In this document: positions 11,115 through 24,800 of the stretch, piece after piece
Layout: each line of letters starts with the position of its first letter
How positions within the stretch are numbered: the stretch's first letter is position 1
Source: Branchiostoma belcheri
Taxonomy: Eukaryota > Chordata > Leptocardii > Amphioxiformes > Branchiostomatidae
DNA: 64,000 nucleotides
NCBI RefSeq assembly: GCF_001625305.1
Contig: NW_017803413.1
Location: 351,274 to 415,273, forward strand
Direction of reading: 5' to 3'
The notes under the pieces: model-generated
Seen by the model: only the letters and a program-made list of their open reading frames with translations
Told to the model about the DNA's origin: nothing
The model's database searches: none
Made by a program: the position numbers and the translations under genes

Positions 11115-12610
11115 CAACTTCAGCAGTAACCTCACAGTATAAGAGATTGACATTAGCACATACTGTGAACTATATCCAACTTGTAACTACTGTATCAGTG
11201 TGGTCTGTTGTCATTCCATTATATACCTGTAGTTGTAAAGGTTTGAAAGAGCCATATCTATGGACAGTATTTTACTATGAATCTATATTTTGGTCAGCTA
11301 TACTATGGCTTGCACATATGTACAGCTGCCAACACTTGTATGTGATATATGATATATGATTGAAGAACAATTAAGTACTTCAGGATCACTTGTGATAATC
11401 TGAAGTTGTCAGACTAGGAGTGGTGAACACACCCCATCCTGGAGTGGAAAAGTATAACTCAGGGAGGTGGGTGATGAAAGGTAAAAGAGCAGATCTATAC
11501 ATATAGATGTGTTAACTCATTGTAGTCTGGCAACCTGGTCACCAGTGATTTAATGATAAATTATACCTGTATCACAAGTTACAATTATACATCCACCATA
11601 TAAATGTTGTGTAAGCACTGTTGCATCAGTCCCTCATCACAGACTGTTTGTTGCATTGGATATACCATCATACTGTGTTTTGTGCAGTTCTCGTTAATCC
11701 TACATATTGAAATGAGAATGGAAATACTGTACTGAAAAATTGTGTTTGTGTTGTAAAATGTGTAAATAATAGTATCCAAGAGAGCTGGTGTTTATGTGAT
11801 ATGATAGATGTGTTAATGTTGTGCCTGTTGGTTAGACCTGCACCTATCATGTCAGGTGCCTAGATTTTTAGAGTTTGCACTCTTGTGAAGAGTATACTTT
11901 CTACTGCAAGAAAAAAAATAACTACAAACCCCAGAAAAAGTATGTCCTTCTTTCTGATAACTTGATCATAATAAGGTCAGAGAAAGGACAATTGTAAATT
12001 ATAATTTGCTTGAAATTTTGCATTGTGATTTTAAGATAAGCTTTCCAGGATAGCCTTGTAAGTGTCAACCAAAAAGCCTTCCATTTTAGTCAATATTAAA
12101 TCAGGCAGCACAAAGTAGCTATTACCATGTTTCAGGTCTCCACAAAGCTAGGGGTTCTCTGCTGGAAGCACACTTGAAAGGGACCTTGATGACAGAGATT
12201 GCTTAAGACTCCAGATCAGGAGCTGCATATATACAGGCTAATAGCCAACCTTTTAAGCAAAATATTCTTGAAAGATGTTGAAGTAAATGCAACAGCTCAA
12301 TGGATGGTGGTGTTTGCTGCCTTATTTTGAGTGGAACCCTGCTGCTTTATGTTTACGTTTTAAGTCTTTTAAGTGTCCTTGAATTTCTTGCTTTGTTAGT
12401 ATCCAAGGTGATTGTAATATAACACCATCAGGTAAGAACACCTTCAAGTCAGAACACACAGTTGTATGTAATTGCGTGGTTGGTCCAGTGCACAGAGACA
12501 AACTGATGTAAGATGTAGTTTCAGTTTGCTGACATTAAAGTACAAAAGCAGGCAGGTATGATTCCATTCTCTAGTAACTTTGCTAATAAAGCTGCACACC
12601 AGAGCGGGTG
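11115..12610 (+). other. Probable 3' UTR of ZC2HC1C
   Basis: This AT-rich sequence follows the stop at 11112-11114 and contains no coding signal. An AATAAA hexamer at 12585-12590 is a plausible poly(A) signal. The true end could be earlier, since variant signals were not tested. Confidence 0.35.
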
Positions 12611-15600
12611 TAACGTGTGGATCAGTATTACCAAACACAGTAGCAGTTAACAGAATGAGATGTCATTCACACAGCTGACTTAAAGATTCATCCAAGACAG
12701 AATGAATGATGATGATGAAGCAAGGACTTGTCAGCATTTGCCAAGTCTTGTCCGAGGAATAATATCCCAGTGCTGCTAATATGTCATTGGACTGCCAGTT
12801 AATATCTTCTACATCAAACAAATTTGGAGCAAAAAGCTAAAATCCACTGAGTAATAATCACGGTATGCTATTAACTCCAGTATTATTAAAGGCATCTGAA
12901 AAATTGACTGATATTACTCATCTGCCTGTAATATATGGTTAGTTCAAAACTGCATGCCTAATGTGAGCATTTCTCTTCCAAACCCTTGTAATTCTAAGCC
13001 TTTAATGCTTTCAAAAAATCAGTCATCAAATGTGTTCAGACAACATTTCAAGGCTTGGTGTAAACTGTATGATTTGGCTCAAGTCTCTGCCACATTGTGG
13101 ATAAGACTTACTGTGGATCAAGTGGCTCAACCCGGCTATAGATGTACAGTACGCCTGATACTGATACACCTTAGTGTCGCAATGGTCAAGTGCAGCTGAT
13201 CTGCCAACTGACATCCAAGGTCTGTTCAAGTAAGGTGTATTGGTAGGCAGCAACAAAATAGGCATTTTCTACCCCAATGAAGATGGTGAAATTTTTAGGT
13301 CAAAGGCAAATTAGTGTTACCGTATCTAGTAATAGAGCCAGTTAGCAGAGCTTACCAATTATCACCTGAAGGCTCCTGGAGTCCTCTCTACATACATAAA
13401 TAACATATATATTTGTATCCAGGTCACAATGCATCACAGGATATTCCGTCATATACATTAATTTTGTGTTGTATTGAGGACATTGGTATAGTTTTGCTTC
13501 ATAGATTATTGGCATACAAAACATGATGTTATATCATTGCCTCCATTAAGGCAACACCTCAGAAAACACTTCAAAAACGTTATATGGTAACCAAGAATCG
13601 TTGGTGATGTATATGTATATTTTGCAGTTGGTTAGCTGATGAACTGGATGGATCTCTATGATTTGTAACCAGTGCAAGTTACCTGTAGGACAGTCAGGTG
13701 ACAATTTCCCCTCAAATTGCATAATATGAAAAGCAGTCTAAATTCTCTGGAGCTTTCAGAGGGAACTGTGCAAGAGGGTTGCACTCTCCTAGTGCAGTCT
13801 ACAGGTAGTTCAATCAATGTATTTAGTGTTACTGAAATATGTATGTACAAAACATGATTTATGTAAATGCTCTATTAAGTATTATGCTAAAGCAGAGATG
13901 GACAAAAGCTAATCATAAGTGTCTATCTGAAGTAAGCCGCTCATGTGGTGGTCTGTTGTTGGTGATAAGGTAACTTACAGGAATGTATATTGACAAGCAC
14001 CAGTCCCAGTGTGTGGCTCAGGGGCATGGTGTGGCAGACACTGGTGATGGGACCAGGCTAACAATACTTATTACGGGTGATGGATGGCTTGTCCTCCACA
14101 CCTGATGTCTATATGGATAGCCCGTTGTGCCTTCAAGCCATTCCAACTCATTTAACTTCCTTTTTCAGCTCCCAAGGAAAATCAGGTGATGACAAAGTAA
14201 ACCAATCAAGCGTGGATGATAGCATTGCAATTTCTTGGCAGTGTAAATGGCTTGTTTGACTCTTAGATTGCTTTGGAAATTACTGAGGTATGGTAGTTTC
14301 AGTGCCACTCATTTCAAGGATAGAGGTCACAATATGGAGAAGAACACTAACGTTACCCCCTGTAGTCTTATACACTTGTGATAGTCACCAAAATTTGGCA
14401 TGTCTTTCATCATAAATTTTTGAGTCTTGAGCCCATATTAGTAGTGGCACCACGCTGTTCATACACAATTCCGTCTCAATGATGAGATTGGCTTTATGTC
14501 CTCTGGGAACTCAAAACTGTGGGGAGTAACTCACTGTGGAAGGATGTCAAGGACAACTAATATTACCCCAGGGTGGGATGTATCAAAGGTTGGGATTAAC
14601 AGGTTTTGTGTATGCATGATGCTTGGAAGTAGACAGAACTATCAAAACAAGATGTACATCAACATAAATAGAACAATATGAATCAAGCTACAACCTGTTG
14701 ATGCAGGATGGATAAATATCACATAAAAATCCTCTAACATATAAGTTTTATCCATAACGTTACCAGAGAATATGTGAGATGTGTATAGCACACTGACAAA
14801 AATATCAATCTTTTCTATGTCAATCTTCCATGGCAGGTATTCCAAACCCCACAAAACTTTGTTGCATTCTTGAATTTTATACAGAGCAGACTATCAATAC
14901 ACTAGCTACGCATAAATTTGTTTGCATTAACAGCCAGCTAACTCCTCTGGCATATTTAATAGTCAATCTAGCCTATTCTAGTACTTTCTAGCAACCCATT
15001 GGAGTCTGGTAGTCAGGTAGAGCTAGAGACTACATAAGTCACCAGCAGATATTGTAATGTGCTTCAGAGTCCTCATAATTGAGTCTCTTCCTGCATTGCA
15101 TTTAGCTTGGAGCCAAGTAAAACTGACTGGACAATATACCAGCAATCTAAGTCTTAAATTGATGTGCAGATTGTGAATTATGAGATAATGTCAGATTTTG
15201 ATGGAAAGTCGCCCTTCACCCGGGTACCCATTGTCGTACTATGGCCACAGACTCAAAGTCTCCACCAAAGTCTGCTTGATCATTTGATGGTTTCATTTGG
15301 AGCTGATTGCTACAATACATGCACAAGTATTTGTGGCACCAGAGGATGACTTACAATTATGTCATGATGAATTTTTCATCACAGACAGTTATGTCACCAT
15401 GATGAATTTTTCATCACCTTCTTATACCCGGAGTTCCCTTGTGCTCTTTCAAACTTTGAGGTACAAAGTAATGCTGTGGCCAAATCAAAGATAAGAAAAT
15501 AGAATTATGGGGGGAAAGAGTCATTATCTACATTTTTACTAAGTGATACAGACAGAGGATCTACTGCACATCAGCCAAGTTAATGTTTCTCTGCATGTTT

Positions 15601-15946
15601 AATATCAGGGGATGTGTAGGTCTGTGCACAGTGGCAGGTGTGGGGAGGGCTGGGTTGAACAAGACAATGAGTAGATCCAGGTGGGATGTCTGCTAATGTT
15701 GACCCCCTGTGGTGCAGGGTCATCAGGAGTGCACTTGCCAGTGAGAATCCAACTGTGTGAGTTATCAGGATATAAAGGGATGGAAATGGTTGTTTCAAGA
15801 ATCTTGACACTGATACACAGGTGAAATATGCAAAAGTAATATCTTCTAGTACCTAAGGACAACCAATGATGGCAATTAATCCTTGTTATGAGAGAGCACA
15901 AATCATGGACAAAAAATGACCACTACTCTCCTTTTTACTCTTTTTG
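12611..15946. other. Intergenic, no gene recognised
   Basis: The sequence is AT-rich with short, motif-less reading frames only. It contains a small tandem duplication at about 15358-15417, in which a block with the GATGAATTTTTCATC palindrome occurs twice. I see no RNA gene or mobile element. Confidence 0.6.
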
Positions 15947-18871
15947 TTTATTGATCACAGCCAACTGACGCTTCAAAAATAATGATGTGGGAAGGTCAAT
16001 ATCAGTCCAACGCACTACCAGCTAAGGTATAAAATGTTATCAGAAATATAGATATATATACTTTAAATCAAACCTCCCCTCCTGATGCCACACGTCTTCC
16101 ACACGTACTGCTGCTGTCTGTCTATCTGTCTGTCTTTCAGAGGACTCTTACAAACCTATGTACAAAATAGCTCATCGGGTCATGCTTCCACTAGCTCAAG
16201 AAGACCTGTAAACACTGCCTACAAGTCTATCACATACACAGCACTGTGCACCCTAAATGTAATATTCCCTCAAATCAGTCAGGTAGCACAATGGAAAATA
16301 CATAATTACAAATCACATGTGCCAACCAACAGTGTAATGTTCAACAACTTGTTATGTCTTCCTTAACACTATCATCTGTACAAAACACTGTAAATCAAAG
16401 TAGAAGACATCTAGTTCATTACGTGGTGCAACATATCAGAATCTAAAGGCTCATGCAGTAAATACAAAACCAATTGAATATATCCTACAATTGAATATAT
16501 CCTATGTGTCCCATCATTCTTCCACAAACACACCTTCACACACAAACACACCTTCACACACACATCCTGTTTGGTTATTTCAACAACATATACCTGTTAG
16601 TGACAAGGTTTTCACTGTCCATGCCTAAATACATCTTGGCTCACTATCAGTTCATTAGTTTTGAATGAAATTATGACAAAAGCCACAATCATTTTACAGA
16701 GCACATTGTTTTTGCCTGGTCTGTCAAATAGTATTCATGAGCTGGTAATTAAAGTTGGGCTGTTATGCGCAATGTATATAAATGGTGACTGAATACAATA
16801 CTGTATATTCAAACCTATAATACATGGTATGCATGAGGCAATGCATAAAGCTACATGTATATGCTATTCTTCACATCAAGCTCTGTAACATTTGATACTA
16901 AATGTGAACAATGGAACATCTTTTAAGTTAACAACTGTGCAGTTCAAGGAATGTGCATCTAAAAAATGACACAAACATAAGGAAAGCCATTCATATCATG
17001 CGGGGAGAGGCCATGATAGGAAACCACTCTCAATTCTGGAGAATTGATCATCAAGCAACTTTGACAGAAACACAACAGAACATCTTTCACATGTGGATGT
17101 TGTAAAATTAACTTCTTAAAACTCCATAAACTTTCCCACTCTGATGAGAATAGCACTGGAGTCATTATTAGGGGCCATGGTAAGAAGGACAGACAGGAAC
17201 TAGAATTCAATGGCTCCCTCCCCACCTGAACTGTGAAGGCTCCTTATGATCTTACTAAAAAAACTGAATCTGGTAGGTTTGTCTGTATTGGCATGGTGTG
17301 GACAATCATGTGACCACAGGTAAAACCTCCTTCGTTCAGACAGCAGCAATCAAAGTCTTTTCTCCTCTAAGTACATCAGGACAGGCCATGAGGAGTTTTA
17401 TGAGGTATTTTTTTCTGATTTGTTGTTCCCAAGGACCCCATTCCTCCCTGTGCAATAAAGTGGACTGTTCCACAATAAGTAAATGTCAATGGTGCTGAGA
17501 GGGCATCACTCAGAAGTGGGGGCTGCAGGTGTCCTGCTACTGTCTCCTGAACAGGAACAGGTCAGAGATATACAAAGGTTGCCTACAAGCCTTCTCCTTG
17601 TGCTGTCCATAAAAATATACAAGTCTTTCACCATGCTCTCAGCTTTGACATATCCTGTACAGTTTTTTCTTCTCTCTATCCTTTGTAGAAACTGTAGAAA
17701 GTACAATCAACACTACAGTATAATATTGACATCTACTACTCATCAAGGCATACATGTGTCAAAGTCACACCATCTACAATAACATCTGACCTGTATGTGT
17801 TACACATACATATAATACTTCCTATTTCTTCCTAAGTACTAATAACAAAGTTGAAACTTGAATCAAGCAATAGTACAGTCAAACCAACACACATAGAAAA
17901 CATGCTCAGCATCAGAATTATGTTACATCAGAGAAGACAACACACAACTTTCTACAATAGATGAGTCACAAGGATCAGAAAACATTGGGAATGTAAACAT
18001 GTCACAAACTGGGATTTTTGTCTTTCACGTAAAAACACATGGTTTCACTTGACAAACACACTTCCTTCACAGGTGAGGTACATGAGGAATAGCGAAAGTT
18101 GATTTACATTTTAGAAAAACATGGTAGAAATCTTACATCGAGGTACATGTACTAGTCTTTGTGTAGCCTACATAGGTATCCTACAGACAAAGAGGAAATA
18201 TCTCCCATACAATTGTATCAAGTCGATCATCAAAAATTAAATACGTCAAGCATGCTGTTCTCCTATGTGGTAGTTACATCTGTATCGACAGAAAAATTCA
18301 GAAGCAATGCACAACAAATTTCCTGGTACTACTGCCAACATACAAGTAGTCATACATCTTATACAGCCATGTACATTTCACTCAGCATTGTTGCAATGTT
18401 GGATCAGAGTTTTGGTCAACAAAAGAAAAAACGTCTTGTTGTTCTTGTAGTAGATTTCAAGCTATGACTGCCAAGATGGATTTCTTGTGCTAATGTCTAT
18501 CAACAGTATGTTTGGCTGAAAGTAATGAAAGCAATAGTGTGCCAGTGGCAATTAGCGGCAACCATGCTACCAAAAAGAATTAGGAAAAAACATTGGTCAG
18601 AATGTAATCAGGATATAATGTTGTCACTGAAAGGCTTGCTCATCCAGACAGCCATGAAACACAAGGCTGTCCCCAAAGCACACCCCAGATAGGGTCACCT
18701 GAGATCAAACACATCTTCACGGACCAGGAATATTGCTGCCATCAGCCCTAAACATCTTACAGCACCAGACTTGTGATGGCAAATCTGGGTTGGTTGTTAG
18801 CGTTGACAGCATACCCAATACCATGACTGCTCCTGGAACCATGATGCATCAGGCCACCTTGTGAGGTCCAT
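15947..18871 (-). other. Possible 3' UTR of the minus-strand FAM53-like gene
   Basis: On the minus strand this segment follows the TAG at 18872-18874 and has no supported coding frame. TTTATT at 15947-15952 reads as AATAAA on the minus strand and could be a poly(A) signal. A UTR of 2.9 kb would be long, and an earlier end is possible. Short tandem repeats lie near 16478-16505 (CAATTGAATATATCCTA twice) and 16525-16565 (CA-rich). Confidence 0.3.
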
Positions 18872-21800
18872 CTAGAATGCACAGGTGGGAGTTGGCTCCT
18901 CCACTGGTGTCAGCGGGTTCAGGGTTGTCAGAGGCCGAAAGGAGAAGACGGAAGGATCACACAGGATTCTTGGTGGTGTTCTGTTGGAGATGGTCTATTG
19001 AGACAAAGCAGAAGAGTTGGTTAGATTTCCATGTAGAAATAAAATGTTGAGTTCTACATTGTTCAAATGTCGTACAAAGTATTTTGTGAAAGTTCCATAC
19101 AAGTGGCTTAAACATGACACAAAGACTGACTGGATGATGAAGTAATCCTACATAACATTTTTATAATAAGTGACTACTTAGAATCAACATTAAAATATGA
19201 TTCTATGGTCACTGCAAAATAAGTGAGACTTGGGTGCTTCCCAGGTGGGTGAAGTGGTCAATGATGTTTTTGTTTTTTCATCGGAATGTACACATTGAAC
19301 ATGATGCACGCAGCCATGCTGTTACCAGTACAACAATGTACAATGGGTGTTTACTTTGATTTTAACTGTTTACAACAGCAGTTAGCATGAAGAGGTTTAT
19401 ACCTTTACATCTGGGAAACCTTTATTAAGCACATGCTGACAAACTTTTCATAAAACCCAATTAAGACAATTTCTGTCATAATGAGCTTAGGCCACACCAA
19501 TTTAATTTCTTGGTTAACGGATTTTTCTAGAAAAATAATGGAGCGGGCGGGCGAAAAAAAAAAAAATAGAAACAGGCAAAATGGTCCGATAGGAGCCATG
19601 AAGTCAACATACCAGGCTGGTTCAAAATTTAAACAATGAATTTTGAACTTTTAATGACACCATTGCATTGGAAGATGGAATAACTGTAACAACTAGGATG
19701 AAAAGGACTGTTTTCAACTGTTCAGGGCAAAATATGAGCATTTTGCAGTTAATTCTGAATTTTTATTTTTATTTGCAAATCAGAAAAAATGAAGCGGGCG
19801 AATCCGTTAACCAAGAATTAAATTGGTGTGGCCTTATCCATAAACTTACTCTAGATGTAGACTACCTATAAGTGCTGTTAATGGTAAATGCTTTAATCTT
19901 TTAGTACCCCAATATGAAGGCCAATTAGGAATTAGAATTACATGACTCAATAATGGCTGTGTTGCTCTGTATTTTGGGACATCCTTGGTACAAATTGAAC
20001 AATGAGACACTTAGTTAACATCCCTATATTTATTTTCAAATATACATTACATAAATTTCATATCTTTTTTTGTGCTTCGAAGATACAGTAAGCCAAAATC
20101 TTGGCAAATATTGACTGAGCAAAAATAATTAACATGGGATTAACCCTTATCATAATACATTCATACATTTTAGTCTCTACTGTGTACAGTGACTTTGTNN
20201 NNNNNNNNNNNNNNNNNNGTCGTACAAAGTATTTTGTGAAAGTTCCATACAAGTGGCTTAAACATGACACAAAGACTGACTGGATGATGAAGTAATCCTA
20301 CATAACATTTTTATAATAAGTGACTACTTAGAATCAACATTAAAATATGATTCTATGGTCACTGCAAAATAAGTGAGACTTGGGTGCTTCCCAGGTGGGT
20401 GAAGTGGTCAATGATGTTTTTGTTTTTTCATCGGAATGTACACATTGAACATGATGCACGCAGCCATGCTGTTACCAGTACAACAATGTACAATGGGTGT
20501 TTACTTTGATTTTAACTGTTTACAACAGCAGTTAGCATGAAGAGGTTTATACCTTTACATCTGGGAAACCTTCATTAAGCACATGCTGACAAACTTTTCA
20601 TAAGACCCAATTAAGACAATTTCTGTCATAATGAGCTTATCCATAAACTTACTCTAGATGTAGACTACCTATAAGTGCTGTTAATGGTAAATGCTTTAAT
20701 CTTTTAGTACCCCAATATGAAGGCCAATTAGGAATTAGAATTACATGACTCAATAATGGCTGTGTTGCTCTGTATTTTGGGACATCCTTGGTACAAATTG
20801 AACAATGAGACACTTAGTTAACATCCCTATATTTATTTTCAAATATACATTACATAAATTTCATATCTTTTTTTGTGCTTCGAAGATACAGTAAGCCAAA
20901 ATCTTGGCAAATATTGACTGAGCAAAAATAATTAACATGGGATTAACCCTTATCATAATACATTCATACATTTTAGTCTCTACTGTGTACAGTGACTTTG
21001 TAATGTAATATAACTGCTGACTTGAGGGATTCGACCCACTGAAATGTATCATGAGGAAGTGAAAACACTTCACACTTCATAGAGAAGGTATCAGTGCATA
21101 GCAGCAATAAGTGGTACACATTAACATGACATGTGCCCTGGGTTTTGAGAATCACACTTATCTGAGTTTCAAGTCACTGAAAAATAAGGCCATAAAAACA
21201 TGCCTGGTACTGTATCAAACCTCAACCTACTTATAGATTTACAAAAGCTCTATTTAATATGGCGCCATGCATCATTTTGTAGCATAACTGTTCACTCAGC
21301 TTGGATGGAAGGCTTGTCATGTTACATTTTCAGAAAGGTACTCTTATCAACTAACTGTCACCTTGAAGCAGAAGACTTATTCATAAGACTTTCTGTCAGA
21401 TCATTCCAGTAAATTTACCATTAAGTCAGACATGCTACATTAACCATAGCTCATACATGCAGAGATACTTAACTGTAATATGTAGCCTATTTTCAGAAGC
21501 ATAATGGTCTCATTCAGTTTGTGCATGAATTTCCATGCAGGTGATAACGGATATTGCAAGCTATTCCCATTTGAAGTTTACTTTGCCTGAAGCCAAGTTT
21601 TATAGTGATAAGAAGCAAATGGTGCCCAGAGGAACATTAGTGCTCACTTCTCTTCAGCTACACAGCAATGAAGTAGTGGCTGCTTAATACATTGTGCTAT
21701 CAAATTGGCAAAGCCATATCATCTTTCCTTCCAAATAAATGGGAAAATTAGAATACGCTTATGACTACCAAGGTTGCACCCAACTAAAACAGGGATAGAC

Positions 21801-24800
21801 ATACACAACTCTGACCTGGTCTGAAATGAAAGAAAAAAGCCTTTGTTCTGAGTCATTCATTCATGTGAGTCATTTACAGCTTAGAGAAAGAGCAGAAAAT
21901 ACAGTGTAAAAGCTGCCTACAGTGGTTTGTAGTCTAATTCATCAAATTGAGAACACATAACATATAATAAAAAAAAATAAGCTTCTCTTTTTCCTCATTT
22001 CTTTTTTTAGAGTATGACCGACCGCCATTTAATTAGCATAAATTTGAATTCATTGGCAGCGATTAATAGATTCAGACAGAGTCCAAGAGATACTAGTATA
22101 TGAAAACACATGTAATACTTAATATATATAATTGAAGTCCTATGCCCTTTTCTTTTGTAACAATATAACTTAACACAAGAAAACATCAAGTACATTACCA
22201 TTGTCTTATCATCTTTCACATCATAATTACTGTTATCTGGCAATTAAGGGATCCCTGAAATGTATCATCACTCAACTGAATTTTATTCTATAGCATTGCA
22301 AAAACTGCCTAAGTGTGATAGGATTATGTCTTCTATATGTATGAAGACCAGTTGTTTCCATTACTCTGAATTGACTATTGATTAAAGAGACAAACTAAAT
22401 GCAGACATCAGCACACATTTATACCCTTTGAAAATACATGACGCTGCAAATAGCTGTAGAGTACCTCACATTTGTGAGATAAATGTGTCCATTTGTGGAA
22501 TAGAAATGACAGTCTTGGCACGGTAATACCATTTCCCACCCACATTGCACATTGCCACACCTATCTATAATGATTGAGTACATGTAGATGTATCAAGCAG
22601 AAAAGTATATACTTGCACAAGGAGAAGGTTCAGCACAAAAAGAGTTCGGAGAATCAGATTGTATGACCTGGACTTCAAAAGTCAATGACCTAACTTATGC
22701 TTGATTTTGATCTTTCAAGTGGTAATGAATATACCTGAGACTTGTACATTAACTTCCAATCAGCTGTCTGCCACTGCCTTCAAAGGCTAACATGATAGCA
22801 ATCTGAGATGCCCATATAGATATCAATATGCAATTTGAAGTCATTACTTCAGTTCCTTGGCTGCAGCTGACAGACCTTAGCCATCTCCTGGGGATGATAA
22901 TCATGACATGATGGGGCAGTGCCTTCCTATAAAAGGTTGGAAAGTTGTGAACTTTGCTGCCCCAGACTTGAGCATTAGACAGTCTGCATTAACGGACTTC
23001 AGATACTGAAATTTGATTCTGTACTTTACAAAGTTGACCTTTGCTGCCTCGCCCAACTCCAGGGTTTACTGGCAAATAATCAAATCCAATAAGTTGAATT
23101 ACTGCCAGAGTTAGCTGTGGAAATTGGGCCATCTGAGCTGGAACGTGATAGGGCAGGGGGCTTAGACACATTTGGGTGAAGATAAAAATATATGGGATAC
23201 ATCATTAACCTGCCAATAAAAGTTATCTAAAAGCCGTGATAGACAAGATTTAGGGCAACAGGCCCCTTGGTACAAGAAGATATTCACAACAAACATTCCA
23301 CAGAGGGTTCAGTTTGTTGAAAGGAAGCATCATACATAAAACTGGATATCTAAATGGAAATTTTCTGAAACCTGACACCAGCATGTCTATCTCACTATGT
23401 CTTGACTTACATCTCTTAATTACCACTTAAGCTTATAGTGCTTCAATGCTTTTATCTACTAGGGTTACTAAGAAAGGAAAGGAAATTCCTGCAAGTCACC
23501 TTCAGCTAGACAGATGATGGCTGTAAGTGTAATTGTTTTCAGTTGTTGGGAGTGCTTGGACAGGATACATTTATTTAATGACTTGCATTTCCATATATGA
23601 ATATATTTTCATAGATGAATAAGTAAATTAAATAAAAAATGGAATACAAGCTGTCAACAAGCTTTACAGCAGTCTTACATGTAGCTTATATACTTATGAA
23701 CAAACAAACCTACTTATAATAATGTCATCTGTTTTATTGCACTGATACATGTATACTGCCATGTGCCTGCGAAGCTGGTGTGTTACGCCGAAAGGCAGTT
23801 AACTTATACCGGCTATACAGATACAGATACCTTTTTGCTGTTGAGTTTGTTTTGTATGTTCAGGTCAGACTCTCTTTCTAGCCAACAGCTTAGGCACATA
23901 CAATTGGATGAATGATACCCATTGCATGCATGACTAAATAGTAACAGCACTGGTTATTGTGACAAACAAGCTTTCACCTTGACTTACAGCTTTTCCTCTC
24001 AGAATCTAAAACCAATCATATAATATTCTTTTTACTCCAAGTAAAATTTCTTATGTCTATCGATGCATGTATGTATGCAGTGACTTCTCCATCAGTCCAG
24101 AATGTGTAATTTGCACTTCATGCTGAAGTTTTCAGCAGCCTTGATCACCTAAATCACCAAGATGATGATAACTGGCCACATTACATACATTTTATGTCAT
24201 TTGCACATTATGCAAAGGTATCCTTAACCAGATGCTTGATTGTTTCCTGATTTTCTGTCAGCACTTAAATGGAGAACTCAGCCCATGGAGCCTGTTAAGA
24301 GAGGCAGCCTTGCAGAAAATGTGGAGTCAGGCAGATTTTCCATGCATGCCTGTTTTCTGAAGGGCACCCAGAGGTGACTGGAGGAGCAAACTGCTCTGCT
24401 GACCTACATCTGCAAGTGCCTCCCAGTCTCCTTTCCATGGAGCCTGGCCCATACAAGTGTACTGGCTAACTGCAGGGTGCTTAGTACTATGTAAGGAACA
24501 CACTGAGCTGAAATAAGGTGCCCTCTAGTTTAACTGTATGCCTTTCTGAGAAGACTCTCTACACGAAGCTTCCTAGATCGTGGGGCATTATGTTGTCTTT
24601 AGCTAAAATACTCAAAATCATGCATACATCAGGCTCACTTCCAGGATCAAATGCATTCCAAGTGAGTGATTTCCCCCTGCCCATGCTCCACTGGAGATGA
24701 AGCTCAGTTGGAGTCATCACAAGAAGCAGCATGTGTCCTCCAAATCATAGGTCCTGAGTAATTACAGGGAGCAGTTCTCTAATTCATGGAAGTACAGGGT

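Noticed and set aside
20058-21073. Two nearly identical minus-strand frames ending in the same peptide
   Set aside because: They repeat only because the segment is duplicated around the N gap; neither has coding features.
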